This document shows positions 62,322 through 64,000 of a DNA stretch of 64,000 bases, in pieces. The notes under the pieces are model-generated. The model ran no database searches and was not told the origin of the DNA. It worked only from the letters and a program-made list of their open reading frames with translations. The stretch covers positions 1 through 64,000 of the forward strand of contig SFHK01000001.1 of the NCBI GenBank assembly GCA_004556395.1, in the 5' to 3' direction. The position numbers and the translations under genes are program-made. Numbering within the stretch: the first letter of the stretch is position 1; every line of letters begins with the position of its first letter. The DNA comes from Clostridiales bacterium (GTDB taxonomy: Bacteria > Bacillota > Clostridia > Christensenellales > Aristaeellaceae).

Positions 62322-63464
62322 TCAGAGATTCTCGAAATCGTAGATCAGCCACGCGCCATCCACGAGTTTGAAATACAGGCGGTAGGAGGTGGGGTAGGAG
62401 TTCTCCACGCCGCGGGAGACCGTGTTATAGTCGAAGTGCACGTCGCAGCAGAAGATGCTTTCGCCGAACATGGCGTAGTTTTCGGTGCGCTCGTTTTCAA
62501 AGGACTTTTTGTCCGCCTTTGTGAGCCACTTTGCGTCGATGTTCTTGATGGCTTCCGCCGCCTTGGAGCCGGTCTCCATGCGTTTGAGCACCCTTGCCTG
62601 CGTCTGGTTGTTCGTCGTGTAGAGGCAGATGTCCTTTGCGTATTCCAGAACATTCGCTTCGAACTGCGGCTTCATGGTTTCGTCGGCGTACTGGAACTGG
62701 TAGGAATAGGTGTAGTCCGATTCCTTCGTCAGCTCGCATTCGCTGCCGGACGCGTCGACCACGCGAATTTCCGGCTCGCCCAGCGCGCAGGTGAAGCGGT
62801 AGGTCGTCAGCGTCGGGGAGGGGTATCCCTCCGGCAGGTGTCCGTCGTAGAACAGCTTCGCGCCAGTCGAAATCGCCTGCTCGGCCGTCAGCGCCTTTCC
62901 GTTTACGTATACGGTGTCGCTGTCGCGGGCGGTGACCTCATAGGCCGCAAGCTGAAGAATCGACGTCTGAATCGACTTGAGCTCGTATTCCTCGGCGCGA
63001 AGCGTGAAGCCGAACATCGGCAGGATCTCAAACTCCGATTCGCCGGACTTCTTCAGCACAAACGTGGCGAAGCTCTTGCCGTCCGCCGTAACCGAATAGG
63101 TCTGCTCGTCCGGCTGCTCGGAGCGCACCAGCGTACAATCGATTTCGGCGTTCTCCGTCAGCCGGTTCAGGTAGGCAACGTAGTCCTCCTTCGTTTCCAT
63201 GTAATCGAGGGAGGAATCCTCATACGCATACAGCTGGTCGAAGTGCTTTTCCGTGAAAATGGCGCTCACTTCGTCGACGATCTTCTGCGACTTGGAAGCC
63301 GCTTCCTCGTAGGCTGTGAGGGAGGTATCGAAATAGCGATACACACGCGTTCCGGCGAAAACGAGCAGCGCCACAAGCACGAGATAGATCACCCAGAAGC
63401 GAATGTTGCGAAGGCGCAGCTTGCCCTCGGTATAGCGGGTGTATTTCCTTTTGCGTTTGCTCAT
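62322..63464 (-). CDS. membrane-anchored protein of unknown function
   Basis: 380 residues. A basic N-terminus (MSKRKRKYTRYTEGK), one membrane segment at about 24-40, then a 340-residue soluble, Tyr/Glu/Asp-rich domain outside the cell. Short beta stretches (SFATFVLKK, FTLRAEEYELK) do not match a family I can name. It overlaps the glycosidase gene (TGATG) and is translated after it. Confidence 0.7.
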   Translation of the reverse strand: MSKRKRKYTRYTEGKLRLRNIRFWVIYLVLVALLVFAGTRVYRYFDTSLTAYEEAASKSQKIVDEVSAIFTEKHFDQLYAYEDSSLDYMETKEDYVAYLNRLTENAEIDCTLVRSEQPDEQTYSVTADGKSFATFVLKKSGESEFEILPMFGFTLRAEEYELKSIQTSILQLAAYEVTARDSDTVYVNGKALTAEQAISTGAKLFYDGHLPEGYPSPTLTTYRFTCALGEPEIRVVDASGSECELTKESDYTYSYQFQYADETMKPQFEANVLEYAKDICLYTTNNQTQARVLKRMETGSKAAEAIKNIDAKWLTKADKKSFENERTENYAMFGESIFCCDVHFDYNTVSRGVENSYPTSYRLYFKLVDGAWLIYDFENL

Positions 63465-64000
63465 CAGTTTTCACCCCGTTTTACAATCCATGCGGTCGGC
63501 AGGCGGCGCGAAGCGGAAATCGCCATGCCGTCGTTCTTCTGTTCGCCCTCGTAGTACATGACGGTGGACGAGCCGCCGTCGAGGTTGCACGCGTTCACCG
63601 CGCCGTAGTCCTGCATCACCTTGATCAGGTCGGCATACGACGCGCCGAAGGAGTTTGCCTGACGGCCGTCGATGGCGAGCAGCAGCACGGCACCGTCGCT
63701 GCGCTGGCCGATGGCGGAGCGCGGGTTCAGGCCGGAGCTGTTGCCCTTGATCGTGGCGGCCTTTCCGTTGACGATCAGCGCCGGGCCGAAAGCGACCGCG
63801 TCGCGCAGACCGATCTTCTCCGCGTCGTCGGAGGTATAGGTGCCGACGCGGAGAATGTTCTCCTTGTCGAAGCCGACCACCGTTTTATACGCGCCGTTGT
63901 CGGCACGGTTCAGGCGCTTGCCCTCGGAATACACGAGTCCCAGCGGCTCGCCGCCGTTTCCGGTGCCGTTCGCGTCGTAGAACGCGCCGGCGTTGATGCC
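63464..64000 (-). CDS. phosphodiester glycosidase (NAGPA domain), truncated at window end
   Basis: About 178 residues of the C-terminal part are present; the start lies beyond base 64000. The phosphodiester glycosidase (DUF2233/NAGPA) signature is seen as FGPALIVNGKA, NPRSAIGQRSDG and NLDGGSSTVMYY. Members cleave GlcNAc-phosphodiesters or related uncovering substrates at the cell surface. It is co-transcribed with the membrane protein downstream. Confidence 0.88.
   Translation of the reverse strand, partial: GINAGAFYDANGTGNGGEPLGLVYSEGKRLNRADNGAYKTVVGFDKENILRVGTYTSDDAEKIGLRDAVAFGPALIVNGKAATIKGNSSGLNPRSAIGQRSDGAVLLLAIDGRQANSFGASYADLIKVMQDYGAVNACNLDGGSSTVMYYEGEQKNDGMAISASRRLPTAWIVKRGEN

Overview
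The window looks like chromosome from a GC-rich, spore-forming member of the Firmicutes (Clostridia), close to the replication origin. The evidence for sporulation is a GPR germination protease, a SipL-like DUF3794/LysM protein and a BclA-type jelly-roll protein. The evidence for origin proximity is parA-parB, yybS-rplI-dnaB and purA. Regulation is also Firmicute-like: a T-box in front of an asparagine synthetase and an ANTAR regulator beside glnA. The exact genus cannot be read from the sequence.

Region 1-1.95 kb is the right end of an AT-richer integrated element. It holds four 22-bp direct repeats typical of an IS21-type end, two overlapping small minus-strand genes that each carry an in-frame TAG followed directly by ATG, a small serine resolvase with res-like inverted repeats upstream, and a displaced 3' half of tRNA-Trp(CCA) that marks the junction with the chromosome.

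Region 2-14 kb holds an AI-2E-family permease, a Na/Pi symporter with a leader ORF and alternative hairpins, and the minus-strand operon ftsK-rimO-pgsA-cinA-(TetM-like GTPase). Region 14-22.2 kb is a complete phosphate regulon, pstS-pstC-pstA-[pyridoxal kinase]-pstB-phoU-phoP-phoR-(HAD phosphatase), with a TTGACA-type direct-repeat Pho box upstream of pstS. Region 22.2-27.3 kb is the operon glnA-ANTAR-pyrG-purA, whose leader contains a terminator-like hairpin. Diverging from it is a T-box(Asn)-asnB unit (27.4-29.3 kb).

Region 29.4-43 kb carries a mannitol-1-phosphate dehydrogenase homologue, a heterodimeric ABC exporter with one degenerate ATP site, a CYTH phosphohydrolase/cyclase, a zinc-ribbon protein, a 1203-residue secreted Ig-repeat protein ending in a caspase-like protease domain, an RluA pseudouridine synthase, an unknown secreted protein and a MATE exporter. 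Region 43-48 kb holds gpr, a second AI-2E permease followed by a small gene that duplicates its C-terminal tail, the SipL-like gene and an orphan two-gene holin-like cassette.

Region 48-55 kb runs parA-parB-(CBM9-like)-(GH28-like)-yybS-rplI-dnaB, without gdpP between yybS and rplI, then a 56-residue zinc-finger gene whose ribosome-binding site lies inside the terminator stem of the opposing operon. Region 55-64 kb holds an Eis-like acetyltransferase, phnC-phnE-phnE with no phnD (the second PhnE has a tandem-repeat external insert), a ferredoxin-type aldo/keto reductase, a FucI-like protein, two near-identical tandem terminators, a membrane-anchored unknown and a truncated phosphodiester glycosidase gene. 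Phosphorus acquisition recurs (Na/Pi symporter, Pst, Phn) and nitrogen control is concentrated at glnA/asnB.
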